From Chengkuizengella marina (GTDB taxonomy: Bacteria > Bacillota > Bacilli > Paenibacillales > KCTC-33759), in the NCBI RefSeq assembly GCF_009910845.1, contig NZ_SIJB01000023.1, positions 62,001 to 126,000 of the forward strand: 64,000 nt of DNA. Direction: 5' to 3'. Below, piece after piece: positions 54,450-63,376 of the stretch (the first letter of the stretch is position 1; each line of letters opens with the position of its first letter). The notes under the pieces are model-generated. The model saw only the letters and a program-made list of their open reading frames with translations, did no database searches and was not told the DNA's origin. The translations under genes were made by a program, and so were the position numbers.

Positions 54450-56789
54450 TTGAAAAATGTTTTAGTAAATCTATTTGCTGTTGTGATGCATCGATTAGCT
54501 GCGAAACATCAAGTCGTAGCATTGGAACAAACGATTTCTTTACTTTTAAAATGTTATAAGAAACAACCTGATAAACTTTTTGCCATGTTGATCGGGTTTA
54601 GTAAGGATTCTCGATGGGTTCTTCGTTATTTGTCAGGTAGGGAGCTAGGAAGGTTTTTTACTGAAAAGCCCGAGCAAGTGATGGAGATTTGGTTTAGGTT
54701 AGCTAGCGATGAGAAGCTCTACGTTAGAGAAGGGACAGCAAAGGGGATTACATATGCAGGTGAATCGAATATAAAAGAAGTTTGGCAAAAGTGGGAGACT
54801 GCTTTCTCTCACAACTCTGAACATGTTCGTCAAACGGCATCGATGACACTGGTTCATTTTTTAGATAAACATAAAGAAGAGATCAACCTTCTCCCCATCA
54901 TAGAACTTGTAAAAAATGAAACCTCATCCAAAGTAAAGGTGATTGTAGAAAAATATATCGTCCCTCTTATAGATCAGGGGGATGTTACACAAGAACCCAT
55001 ATTAGGCTATGAAACAACAGAAGAGATCCCTATACCCTCACGACTAATAGATCAAGTAGTAGGACAAGATCATGCTGTAGAAACAATTAAAATTGCAGCT
55101 CGTCAGAAACGTTCAGTACTATTAATAGGAGAGCCTGGAACTGGAAAAAGTATGTTAGGGCAAGCGATTACTGAACTATTACCGGTCTCAAATTTAGAGG
55201 ATGTTATTGTGGAAAGTAGTGGCAGTGAAAGAAATGTCCCAAAGATCAAAACCCAACCTGCTGGGAAGGCAGAAGCATATATTCAACAGTTTGAAAATGA
55301 AGCTCGAGGGAGTCTTATCACTTTTCGTTGGATGATGGGTTTTGTTTATGTGGCTGTTTTATTTGTTGCGTTTTTTTACTATTTTACAAAGGATGAACCT
55401 ATATTCCTTTTGATTGGAATTGTTGTAATAGGGTTATTATATTGGGTTTCTAAAAAAATGAAAACAAATCCTACAGTGCAAATTCCTAAAATTTTAGTTA
55501 ATCATACTAATACAAAGCGAGCTCCTTTCATAGATGCAACTGGACTACATGCAGGAGCGCTTTTGGGTGATATTCGTCATGACCCTTATCAATCTGGGGG
55601 CTTGGAAGCTATGCCGCATCAGTTAGTTGAGCCGGGTGCCATTCATCAAGCACATCAAGGGGTGTTATATATCGATGAAGTATCCACACTGTCCTTAGAG
55701 TCACAGCAATTTTTACTTACTGCTTTTCAAGAGAAAAAACTACCCATTACAGGACGTTCACCTGGTTCCAGTGGGAGTATGATACGAACAGAAGCGGTAT
55801 CAACAGATTTTATTATGGTGTTGGCTGGTAATGTTCCAGATGTGGATAAAATTCATCCAGCATTAAGATCTAGAATTCACGGTTATGGCTATGAGATATA
55901 CACAAAGACAACCATGGAGGATACGGAATACAATCGATATAAACTAGCTCAGTTTGTTTCACAAGAAATAAGGAAAGATGGTAAAATCCCTCACTTTACA
56001 AGGGAAGCTGTTAAAGTGATCATTGGACGAGCTAAGGAAATGTCACCACGTTCGAATCAGTTAACAACAAGTTTTCGTGATTTAGGTGGATTGATTCGTG
56101 CAGCTGGGGATATTGCTGTGCAGTCTGAAGATAGACTTGTGGATAAGAAGCATGTTCAGCAAGCACTATTGAAAGTAAAGACATTAGAAGAGCAAATATT
56201 GTTTGAGGTGGATAAAAGTAGATTATCAACACCTTATTCACAAGTGGGAATGGTTCAAACATTAATCTATGATAAAGGGATAGCACAAGTTTTAAATGTT
56301 TCAGTAACTGTTCAACTCTCAGATATAGTAGAAATTAAAGCCCCGGAGTGTTTAACAAATGGAGACCGAATAAACTTAGAGGCTTTATTATATCAGATGG
56401 GGCTTTACGGTAAATATTATATTCAGATCGATGGGGAAAGTCAGATTGATGTAGAGGGTCATAAAATCTGGACAAATCAGAAACAATCCACTAAGGAAGT
56501 ACTTCTTGCAATTCTTGTAAATGTTTTTTCTATTAAGCATTATATATCTTTACCAGTGAATTTTGCTGTTTGTGGAGATGTGGATTTGATGGGGACAATT
56601 AGGGAGACTTCTTACTTTGAGATGAAATTAAAAGCGGCAGATCGATTGGCAATGACAACAATCATAGCTCCTTTAGGAAATGTTACAGATGATGTACCTA
56701 AAGGAATGGAAGTGATGTGGGTAGAAACGGTGGATGATCTTGAAGAGATTATAGTTAATCATAATAAAAAGATGGACATCCAGGTATAA
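54450..56789 (+). CDS. Membrane-anchored HEAT/AAA+/Lon-like protein lacking the catalytic Ser
   Basis: Protein of 779 residues. HEAT-like helices (about 30-175), then an AAA+ ATPase: Walker A GEPGTGKS (about 227-234), a two-helix membrane insertion (about 292-340, FVYVAVLFVAFFYYFT and FLLIGIVVIGLLYW), Walker B VLYIDEV (about 407), and LRSRIHGYGYE. The insertion between Walker A and B is the archaeal LonB design. The C-terminal S16-like domain keeps the dyad Lys (Lys726 in FEMKLKAADR), but the Ser position, 26 residues before the conserved Gly, is Glu683. It is thus probably a remodelling ATPase or a pseudo-protease. TTG 54450 follows AAGGTGG; GTG 54438 is in the ribosome site. It is the last gene of the riboswitch operon. 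Confidence 0.82.
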   Translation: MKNVLVNLFAVVMHRLAAKHQVVALEQTISLLLKCYKKQPDKLFAMLIGFSKDSRWVLRYLSGRELGRFFTEKPEQVMEIWFRLASDEKLYVREGTAKGITYAGESNIKEVWQKWETAFSHNSEHVRQTASMTLVHFLDKHKEEINLLPIIELVKNETSSKVKVIVEKYIVPLIDQGDVTQEPILGYETTEEIPIPSRLIDQVVGQDHAVETIKIAARQKRSVLLIGEPGTGKSMLGQAITELLPVSNLEDVIVESSGSERNVPKIKTQPAGKAEAYIQQFENEARGSLITFRWMMGFVYVAVLFVAFFYYFTKDEPIFLLIGIVVIGLLYWVSKKMKTNPTVQIPKILVNHTNTKRAPFIDATGLHAGALLGDIRHDPYQSGGLEAMPHQLVEPGAIHQAHQGVLYIDEVSTLSLESQQFLLTAFQEKKLPITGRSPGSSGSMIRTEAVSTDFIMVLAGNVPDVDKIHPALRSRIHGYGYEIYTKTTMEDTEYNRYKLAQFVSQEIRKDGKIPHFTREAVKVIIGRAKEMSPRSNQLTTSFRDLGGLIRAAGDIAVQSEDRLVDKKHVQQALLKVKTLEEQILFEVDKSRLSTPYSQVGMVQTLIYDKGIAQVLNVSVTVQLSDIVEIKAPECLTNGDRINLEALLYQMGLYGKYYIQIDGESQIDVEGHKIWTNQKQSTKEVLLAILVNVFSIKHYISLPVNFAVCGDVDLMGTIRETSYFEMKLKAADRLAMTTIIAPLGNVTDDVPKGMEVMWVETVDDLEEIIVNHNKKMDIQV

Positions 56790-56823
56790 AAATATACCTC
56801 CTTATTACGAGATGGGGTTTCTT

Positions 56824-58341
56824 TCACTCATTCCTTTTAGCTATCCAAGCTCGAGGAGAATCTCCCGTTACTTTTTTAAAAACTCTACTAAAATAGTTGG
56901 CGTCTGAGAATCCAACCTTTACTGAAATATCACTTAAATTTAGATCAGAGTTTGCAAGTAGTCTTTTGGCTACTTGAATACGTTTTTTTTGTAAATACTC
57001 TATGAAAGATATACCTGTTTCTTGCTTAAATAAATGACTGATATAATAGCTGTTACGGTTTACATGTTTTGCTGCATCAGATAAAGTAAGAGGTTTTGCA
57101 TAGTTTTCCTCTATAAATAATTGCAATTGATTCACAATAAGGGAATAAACGGGACGTTGTTCGCGTTGAATGATATTAAAGAGCTCGTAACAAAAATTTA
57201 ACATTTTTTGTGTGATTTCAAATAAGACCTCTCCAAATAAAATGATCTTGAATAAATTCTGATAATTATGTTCTAATGTTTTTACAATATTTTGTTTGCT
57301 CATGAATCGATGAATGTGGGCTAACACACTAGTTAGGCGAATTCGCATGGTTTCAGGATTAGGATATAGGCCACTTTCATCAGGAAATCCAGTAAATTGA
57401 TCATACAACCATTTTTTGATTTCTTCGTGGTTACAACCTTCTAATACTTCTACTAGTTTTTTGCTATCTTTTGGGGATAAAAAGGAGTCAATTTGTATAT
57501 GAGCGTAAGGTTGCATTGGACTAAAGACTTGATTTCCTCCAAAATAAAATCTTCTATTTAGGCTATTCTTGGCGTCATGATACGCTTGTTTTATACGCAG
57601 CGTATTTTTTTTTGGATTTCCTATACCTGCTGATATAGAGAAATCATGTTCTTTAGCCTGATAACAAAGTCGGATTAGGATCTGTTCTAATGTAATGATC
57701 GGATTTGATGTTCCTATTAACATCGTTTCGTTAAAAAAAAGAACCAGATGATTTTCTACTGGAATGACCAACACTTGATATTCGCTTAATTCTTGTTTAA
57801 CGAAAGATAGTAAATGGTTAATGCTCATTTCTATTTCATTATTTTGATCTAATTCAATGACAGCAAGTAACCTTGGTATGTCCTCTACATGCTCATTATC
57901 TGGATTTTCTAGAAATAATAAATCATAAGCCAAGTAATGCTGAGGAATTGTACTATTATTTATAGCACCTGATGCTGTAAAGTTTTTAACCATTTGGCGA
58001 ATGGTTTTGATCCAAGTTTGTGTATCATATGGTTTAACAAATAAAGCCTCTGCTTTACATAAAAGTGACTCATGTGCTGCATCAAATGTTTTGTGTATTG
58101 TATGAATGACCGTTTGTGTATGATTTTGTATTAATAAGGGTCTTAATTTAGCTAATTCTTCAGATGAAAATAGATCCAGCTCAAAAATAAGTAAATCCAC
58201 TTTATGCTGAGATAATAGTATAAAACAGTGCTGACTATCTGTTGCTTCAATGAGGTGTTTATAAGGAATGTGGTGGGAGGAAAGAAGCCACTTCATTCCA
58301 TTTCGTTCAAGCTCGTCCTTCACACAAAGACATATTTTCAT
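56824..58341 (-). CDS. YesN-like regulator: degenerate receiver plus AraC-type HTH
   Basis: Protein of 505 residues. The N-terminal receiver-like domain (about 1-120) has Glu54 in LLIFELDLF where the phosphoacceptor Asp is expected, and VKDE where the acidic pair normally sits; Lys is kept in ALFVKPYD. A middle region resembles the GGDEF-like spacer of YesN proteins. The AraC HTH is at the C-terminus (LSDAAKHVNRNSYYISHLFK, VGFSDANYFSRVFKKVTG). It likely works without phosphorylation. No histidine kinase is next to it. The frame runs to 58395, but GGGGGTGAAGGTT points to ATG 58341. Confidence 0.85.
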   Translation of the reverse strand: MKICLCVKDELERNGMKWLLSSHHIPYKHLIEATDSQHCFILLSQHKVDLLIFELDLFSSEELAKLRPLLIQNHTQTVIHTIHKTFDAAHESLLCKAEALFVKPYDTQTWIKTIRQMVKNFTASGAINNSTIPQHYLAYDLLFLENPDNEHVEDIPRLLAVIELDQNNEIEMSINHLLSFVKQELSEYQVLVIPVENHLVLFFNETMLIGTSNPIITLEQILIRLCYQAKEHDFSISAGIGNPKKNTLRIKQAYHDAKNSLNRRFYFGGNQVFSPMQPYAHIQIDSFLSPKDSKKLVEVLEGCNHEEIKKWLYDQFTGFPDESGLYPNPETMRIRLTSVLAHIHRFMSKQNIVKTLEHNYQNLFKIILFGEVLFEITQKMLNFCYELFNIIQREQRPVYSLIVNQLQLFIEENYAKPLTLSDAAKHVNRNSYYISHLFKQETGISFIEYLQKKRIQVAKRLLANSDLNLSDISVKVGFSDANYFSRVFKKVTGDSPRAWIAKRNE

Positions 58342-58559
58342 AACCTTCACCCCCATAAGAACCATCATATTAGGTATTATAATCTTATCATTCAATGTGC
58401 TTTTTCTCCACTGGAATGCAGACTAAAATAAAGAAAAACTCTTGAATTCATATATTTTAAAAATTATTATACTTATTAAGATGATATATCTAAAATTAAT
58501 ATCTAAACAAGTAATTAAGATTACTTATAATTACAAAAATATCTACTAGGGAGATGTGA

Positions 58560-59387
58560 ATGGGAATTTATTTTAATAACATTTTATTGGTTACAGATAT
58601 GGACGGAACACTTTTAAATTCAGATAACAAAGTAAGTATGAATAATAAACAAGCATTAGAATATTTCGTAAATGAAGGGGGGTTGTTTACTGTTGCTACA
58701 GGTAGGATGGAAAAATCTGTGATCCCCTACTTAGATGATTTGCCCATTAATGTGCCGGGTGTTTTATATAACGGTGGAGCTCTTTACGATTTTCAAAGTC
58801 AAAAATGTATATGGAATCAAGTTTTACCAGATGATTTTATATTATTATTGGATAAAATAGTCCGTTCTTTCCCTGGTATTGGAGTAGAAGTTTATAACAA
58901 TGAGAATGTGAGCTTTATTACACATAACGACTACACAGATAGTCATTGTATAAAAGAAAATTTTGTAAGAAAGACTAAATCACTTGAACAAATTCAAGGA
59001 TCTTTGCAAAAAGTAATGTTGGTCTGGGAACCTTCATGTTTAAATCAAGTAGAGACTTTTTTGATACAAAATGCTACGGGAGTAGATTGGGTACGTTCTG
59101 AACCACAGTTTCTAGAGATATTAGCTAAGAATGTAAACAAAGGGAATGGGTTAAGAAAACTAAAAAAACATTTGAATTTACATAAAGTATATACCGTTGG
59201 GTTTGGAGATCATTTAAATGATATGGCATTGTTGACAGCCTCGGATATAGGTATAACAGTAGATAATGGTCATGACAAATTAAAGAGCATAGCTTGTTAT
59301 TGTGGGAAACATCATAATGAAGATGCTCTTGCTGATATCATTTATCAAAAGGATTTATTATTTGATTTATTTAAAATGAGGAAATAA
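58560..59387 (+). CDS. Cof-type HAD-family phosphatase
   Basis: Protein of 275 residues, HAD class IIB: DxD motif in LLVTDMDGTLLNSDNKVS, GGLFTVATGRMEKSV (motif II region), VNKGNGLRKLKKHL with the motif III Lys, and VGFGDHLNDMALL (motif IV). These enzymes dephosphorylate sugar phosphates, nucleotides or PLP; the substrate is unknown. The ATG follows GGGAGATG. No operon partner. Confidence 0.9.
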   Translation: MGIYFNNILLVTDMDGTLLNSDNKVSMNNKQALEYFVNEGGLFTVATGRMEKSVIPYLDDLPINVPGVLYNGGALYDFQSQKCIWNQVLPDDFILLLDKIVRSFPGIGVEVYNNENVSFITHNDYTDSHCIKENFVRKTKSLEQIQGSLQKVMLVWEPSCLNQVETFLIQNATGVDWVRSEPQFLEILAKNVNKGNGLRKLKKHLNLHKVYTVGFGDHLNDMALLTASDIGITVDNGHDKLKSIACYCGKHHNEDALADIIYQKDLLFDLFKMRK

Positions 59388-59405
59388 GGGTACAAAGAAT
59401 AAGCA

Positions 59406-59440
59406 TAAAAAACCCGCTTATGACAGATCATAAGCGGTAT
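59406..59440 (-). terminator. Intrinsic terminator of the OFA-type transporter gene
   Basis: On the minus strand CCGCTTATGA and TCATAAGCGG pair, followed by GTTTTTT. Confidence 0.9.
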
Positions 59441-59451
59441 AGGGAAAGAGA

Positions 59452-60741
59452 TTATACTTCATGAGCAATTCTTTGTTGTAACTTCTTGTTTTGCTGTAAA
59501 GAAAGCTGGCTAGCATTTCTTACTTTTTGAATATCCTTACGAATGTAAATAGAAGTGATCAGTGCTATGGTTAAAAAAACGGCAAATACATAAAAAGTGG
59601 CATTATAACTGTTTGTAGTATCTCTTATATAAGCCACAAGCATTGGTCCGAAAACTCCTGCCATTGACCAAGAGGTTAACAAATAACCATGTATGGCTCC
59701 TAGTTGTTTTGTACCAAACATATCCCCAATAAATGCTGGTAAGGAAGCAAATCCTCCACCATAAATCGTCAGGATCGTAAAGATGAGTATCATAAACAGG
59801 ATCTGATTAGAAACAGATGGCAACAATAAGAATGCAATAAGCTGGATGGTGAAAAATGCAGTAAATACATTTGTTCTACCTAAATAATCAGATGCAGAAG
59901 CCCAGCCGATGCGACCCCCACCATTAAAAAATCCCATTAGACCTACCATACTTGCTGCTGCAACAGCTGTCATCCCTACTTTTTCTTGAGCCATGGGTGA
60001 AGCGACAGAGATCAGCATAATACCAGATGAAATATTCACAAACATCATGACCCATAACATCCAGAATCTTTTTGTCTTAACGGCTTCATTTGCAGTAAGC
60101 TGTGCTAAATCTTCTTTTAGTCGCATCGTTCCTTTCTCTGTTTTTTTCTTCATTCCTGCAGGCATCCAGCCTTCCTCAGGTTTAGCGATATATGAGGCTC
60201 CTGACAACATGAGGATAAAGTATGCGATACCTAAAATGTAAAACGTTTGTGAAAGACCTACATTTTCTATAAGATAATTGGCAATAGGACTACAGATTAA
60301 TGCACCTGCACCAAAGCCCAACACGGCCATCCCAGTTGCTAACCCGCGACGATCTGGAAACCATTTGACTAAAGTAGAAACAGGCGATATATAACCAATA
60401 CCTAGTCCCATACCACTGATCAACCCATAAGATACATAGTAACCTATTAGTGATTCAAAATGAACAGCTATCCCTGTTCCAATTAGACCTGTAGCAAATA
60501 AAACAGCTGCAACTGTTGCTGAAAAACGAGGACCTTTTTTTTCAACTAGTCTACCAAAAAAAGCAGCAGACGTTCCTAAACAAAAGATAGCAATTGTAAA
60601 TGCGAGTGCAGTTTGAGTACTGCTCCATCCAAGTTGTTCTGCTAGAGGATTTTTATAAACGCTGTAAGCATACACTGAACCAATAGAGAGGTGAATTGCA
60701 ACAGCGGATAATGCAATGAGCCAACGATTTTTTGTTTTCAT
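59452..60741 (-). CDS. OFA-family MFS transporter (oxalate/formate antiporter-like)
   Basis: Protein of 429 residues with twelve helices and family-typical segments: HLSIGSVYAYSVYKNPLAEQ, GMGLGIGYISPVSTLVKWFP, DRRGLATGMAVLGFGAGAL and GFFNGGGRIGWASASDYLG. OFA members exchange oxalate/formate, or take up small carboxylates such as pyruvate; the actual substrate is unknown. ATG follows GGAGAG. A terminator follows. Confidence 0.88.
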   Translation of the reverse strand: MKTKNRWLIALSAVAIHLSIGSVYAYSVYKNPLAEQLGWSSTQTALAFTIAIFCLGTSAAFFGRLVEKKGPRFSATVAAVLFATGLIGTGIAVHFESLIGYYVSYGLISGMGLGIGYISPVSTLVKWFPDRRGLATGMAVLGFGAGALICSPIANYLIENVGLSQTFYILGIAYFILMLSGASYIAKPEEGWMPAGMKKKTEKGTMRLKEDLAQLTANEAVKTKRFWMLWVMMFVNISSGIMLISVASPMAQEKVGMTAVAAASMVGLMGFFNGGGRIGWASASDYLGRTNVFTAFFTIQLIAFLLLPSVSNQILFMILIFTILTIYGGGFASLPAFIGDMFGTKQLGAIHGYLLTSWSMAGVFGPMLVAYIRDTTNSYNATFYVFAVFLTIALITSIYIRKDIQKVRNASQLSLQQNKKLQQRIAHEV

Positions 60742-61080
60742 GACAGCTCTCTCCTTTAAAATTTAAATCTTATTTATCTTTGTATTCCATAAAAGTGATG
60801 AATATTTTATTCATTTTGTTCTTAGATATCGTGAAATCATGCTTTTGGGGTGAATTTTAGGGAGCTTCATCACTTTTATGGTTTTAACTATTCCTTCAAA
60901 TAAAGTATAAAACTAATAAAACCTAATGTCTGTGATTTTTTTCACAAGTAGTATACAGAAAAGTATTTTAGCAAAAATGAGAAGTGAGAAAAATGATGTA
61001 AGGGGCACTTTAAGTGGATTTTGTTGGGTTTTGACAAATCTTAAGTGAAAATATATTAAATAAAAAAATAAATTAAAGTG
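60742..61080. other. Intergenic region with a perfect 16-bp inverted repeat
   Basis: No gene. It contains the inverted repeat described at 60787-60881 and AT-rich sequence up to the promoter at 61081. Confidence 0.4.
60787..60881. repeat. Inverted repeat element related to the dispersed repeat
   Basis: CCATAAAAGTGATGAA (60787-60802) and TTCATCACTTTTATGG (60866-60881) are perfect reverse complements 63 bases apart. The arms resemble CTTCACTTTTTGGGGT at 39251 and ACCCCAAAAAGTGATGAAG at 53128. The inner part (CTTTTGGGGTGAATTTTAGG) has another version of the arm. Confidence 0.5.
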
Positions 61081-61260
61081 TTGACAATTTTAACTGTATT
61101 AATTAAAATTACAGTAAATAAACTAATTAATATTTTTTTGGACTAATTGTAATAAAAATTAATACAGTTTTTAAATAGTTAGGGGTTGAGAAAATGTGCT
61201 TATGGTAACAAAGACAGTCCATATATTTTTATACTAAATGTAATATAAAATATTACAGTA
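61081..61260 (+). promoter_or_regulatory. Promoter and ACAGT-type sites before the oxidoreductase cluster
   Basis: TTGACA (61081), 17 bases, TAAAAT. AACTGTATT and AATTACAGTA lie inside or just after it as an inverted pair, and further copies AATACAGTTT (about 61160) and ATTACAGTAC (about 61250) follow in the long leader. They look like sites of a repressor responsive to the enzymes' substrates. Confidence 0.5.
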
Positions 61261-61358
61261 CTTGTCTTATACTAAAAATATTTAAACATTTTAAAATCAA
61301 ACATATATCTGTTTCACTTTATATTTAAATTTTAATTTATTTTTTAGGAGGGATTTAT

Positions 61359-62426
61359 TTGTCAGTATTATTTGACCCATCGTTTATTGGTAAATTACAA
61401 ATGAAAAACAAATTTACATTAGCTCCATTAACCCGCACAAGTGCTACATATGAAGGGGTTGTTACAGAAAAAAATGCAAAGTATTATGAAAGATTTGCAA
61501 AAGGGCAATTTGGGCTTATCATTACTGAGGGAACATATACTGATGATCAACACAGTCAAGGGTATTTTAATCAACCTGGGATCATTAATCAAGAGCAAAT
61601 AGACGGGTGGAGAAAAGTTGTGGATGCTGTTCACAAAGAAGGTTCAAAAATCATAGTTCAATTAATGCATGCGGGAGCTCAAGCGATTGGTAATCGTTTT
61701 ACGGAACAATCCATTGCACCATCATCCGTACTTTTAGAAGGAGAGATGGCTTGGAAGAAAGTGCCTAAAACAGCAACCGTCGAAGATTTAATAAAAATTA
61801 AAGAAAACTTTGTAAAGGCCGCTTTAAATGCTAAAGATGCAGGATTTGATGGGGTTGAACTCCATGGTGCTAACGGATATTTATTAGATGAATTTTTATT
61901 AAAGTATACAAATAAGCGTCAAGATCAATATGGTGGTTCTGTACAAAATAGAGTGAGGTATTTAGTTGAAATTATTGAAGCAATACGTGAAGCTCTAGGA
62001 GAAAATTTCACAGTAGGAATACGTTTAACTCAAAACAATCATATTGATGGTTTTACACATGAATGGGAAGATGGAGATGCTGAAGTGATTTTCTCAAGTA
62101 TGAAGGAAGCAGGAGTAGACTATATTCATACATTTCAATATGAGGGATGGAAACCTGCTTTTAGAGAAAATTCTCAATCTCTTGCAGCAGCAGCTAAAAA
62201 ATATGGTCAGGTAACAGTGATTGCAAATGGAAATTTACACGAATTAGATAAAGCATCTGAAATGGTTCAAAACAAGGATGCTGATTTTATTGCCATAGGC
62301 AAACTTGCATTGTCAAATCCAGATTTACCTGTGAAAGCAAAAAATGGAATAGAATTCACATCATTTGATTCAGAAAAGTTTATAGGTTCTGATTACACCA
62401 TTAAAGAGTTTGAATATCATATGTAA
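61359..62426 (+). CDS. Old Yellow Enzyme family NADH:flavin oxidoreductase
   Basis: FMN-dependent ene-reductase of 355 residues: FTLAPLTRTSATYEGVVTEK at the N-terminus, IIVQLMHAGAQAI, the substrate-binding GVELHGANGYLLDEFL with the His/Asn pair, and YIHTFQYEGWKPAF. It reduces activated C=C bonds of electrophilic aldehydes, ketones or nitro compounds with NAD(P)H. Starts at TTG after TAGGAGGG. It begins a cluster with an SDR and an MDR gene that together look like a detoxification operon. Confidence 0.9.
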   Translation: MSVLFDPSFIGKLQMKNKFTLAPLTRTSATYEGVVTEKNAKYYERFAKGQFGLIITEGTYTDDQHSQGYFNQPGIINQEQIDGWRKVVDAVHKEGSKIIVQLMHAGAQAIGNRFTEQSIAPSSVLLEGEMAWKKVPKTATVEDLIKIKENFVKAALNAKDAGFDGVELHGANGYLLDEFLLKYTNKRQDQYGGSVQNRVRYLVEIIEAIREALGENFTVGIRLTQNNHIDGFTHEWEDGDAEVIFSSMKEAGVDYIHTFQYEGWKPAFRENSQSLAAAAKKYGQVTVIANGNLHELDKASEMVQNKDADFIAIGKLALSNPDLPVKAKNGIEFTSFDSEKFIGSDYTIKEFEYHM

Positions 62427-62482
62427 CAAAATCTGAACATAACATATTGAATGATGATTTGAATAGGGAGATGAATGACAAT

Positions 62483-63307
62483 ATGAAATTGAGAACAGCA
62501 ATTGTCACAGGAGCATCAGGTGGAATTGGTTCTGCTACAGTGATTGATCTTGCCAAGGAGGAATTTCAAGTTATTGCCGCGATACGGGATTTAGAGAAGG
62601 GGAATAAACTAAAAAAAGAATTAGAAGTACTCAATCTTAGTCATTTAGTGAAATTTGAACAATTAGATGTTACAGATGAGTTATCTATTCAGTCTTTCAA
62701 AGAGAAGTTGCATAGCTATGAAAGTATAGATGTGTTAATTAATAATGCAGGAAGATATGTAGCAGGATTTGCTGAGGAAGTTCCAATGAGTAGGTACAGA
62801 GATCAATTCGAAACAAATGTATTTGGATTAATTGCAGTAACTCAAGCAGTAATTCCTTTTATGAGAAAACAAAAAGGTGGAAAAATCATAAACATCAGCA
62901 GTATTGCAGGAGTAATGGCTTTCCCATCTATGGCGGCTTATGTCACATCAAAATATGCTGTAGAAGGATTTTCTGAATCCTTGCGTTTAGAATTAAAACC
63001 ATTTGATATAGATGTAATATTGGTAGAACCAGGACCATATGATACTGGTATTGTCAACAATATGCTTGATATGGATACAGGTGAGGATTCTCCATATTTA
63101 ACAGTCAAAAAAAAACAAATTGAGAACTTTTCAAATATGAGTCTTGGGAATCCTGAAGAAGTTGCTCAAAAAATATCTTCGATCATAAAATTGAATGATC
63201 CTTCACTTCGTTATCCAATTGGTAAAGGAATACAACAACAAATAAATGCCAAAAGAGATACACCATGGTTAAATTGGGAAAAGAAGCTATTAGGAAATAC
63301 AGATTAA
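62483..63307 (+). CDS. SDR-family oxidoreductase
   Basis: Classical short-chain dehydrogenase of about 275 residues: TAIVTGASGGIGSATVIDLA (NAD(P) binding), LINNAGRYVAG (NNAG), catalytic Ser in INISSIAG, YVTSKYAVEGF (YxxxK). Several ATG codons lie close together (62447, 62471, 62483); GGGAG abuts the second, and 62483 fits best to family N-termini, so the start is uncertain by up to 12 codons. It lies 20-56 bases after the OYE gene and is likely co-transcribed. Confidence 0.88.
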   Translation: MKLRTAIVTGASGGIGSATVIDLAKEEFQVIAAIRDLEKGNKLKKELEVLNLSHLVKFEQLDVTDELSIQSFKEKLHSYESIDVLINNAGRYVAGFAEEVPMSRYRDQFETNVFGLIAVTQAVIPFMRKQKGGKIINISSIAGVMAFPSMAAYVTSKYAVEGFSESLRLELKPFDIDVILVEPGPYDTGIVNNMLDMDTGEDSPYLTVKKKQIENFSNMSLGNPEEVAQKISSIIKLNDPSLRYPIGKGIQQQINAKRDTPWLNWEKKLLGNTD

Positions 63308-63376
63308 TTGGTTTAAAAGTGTGTCGAGATAATACTGAAAATAATAAATTAAAAAATAAATTGGAGGAAATAAGAA

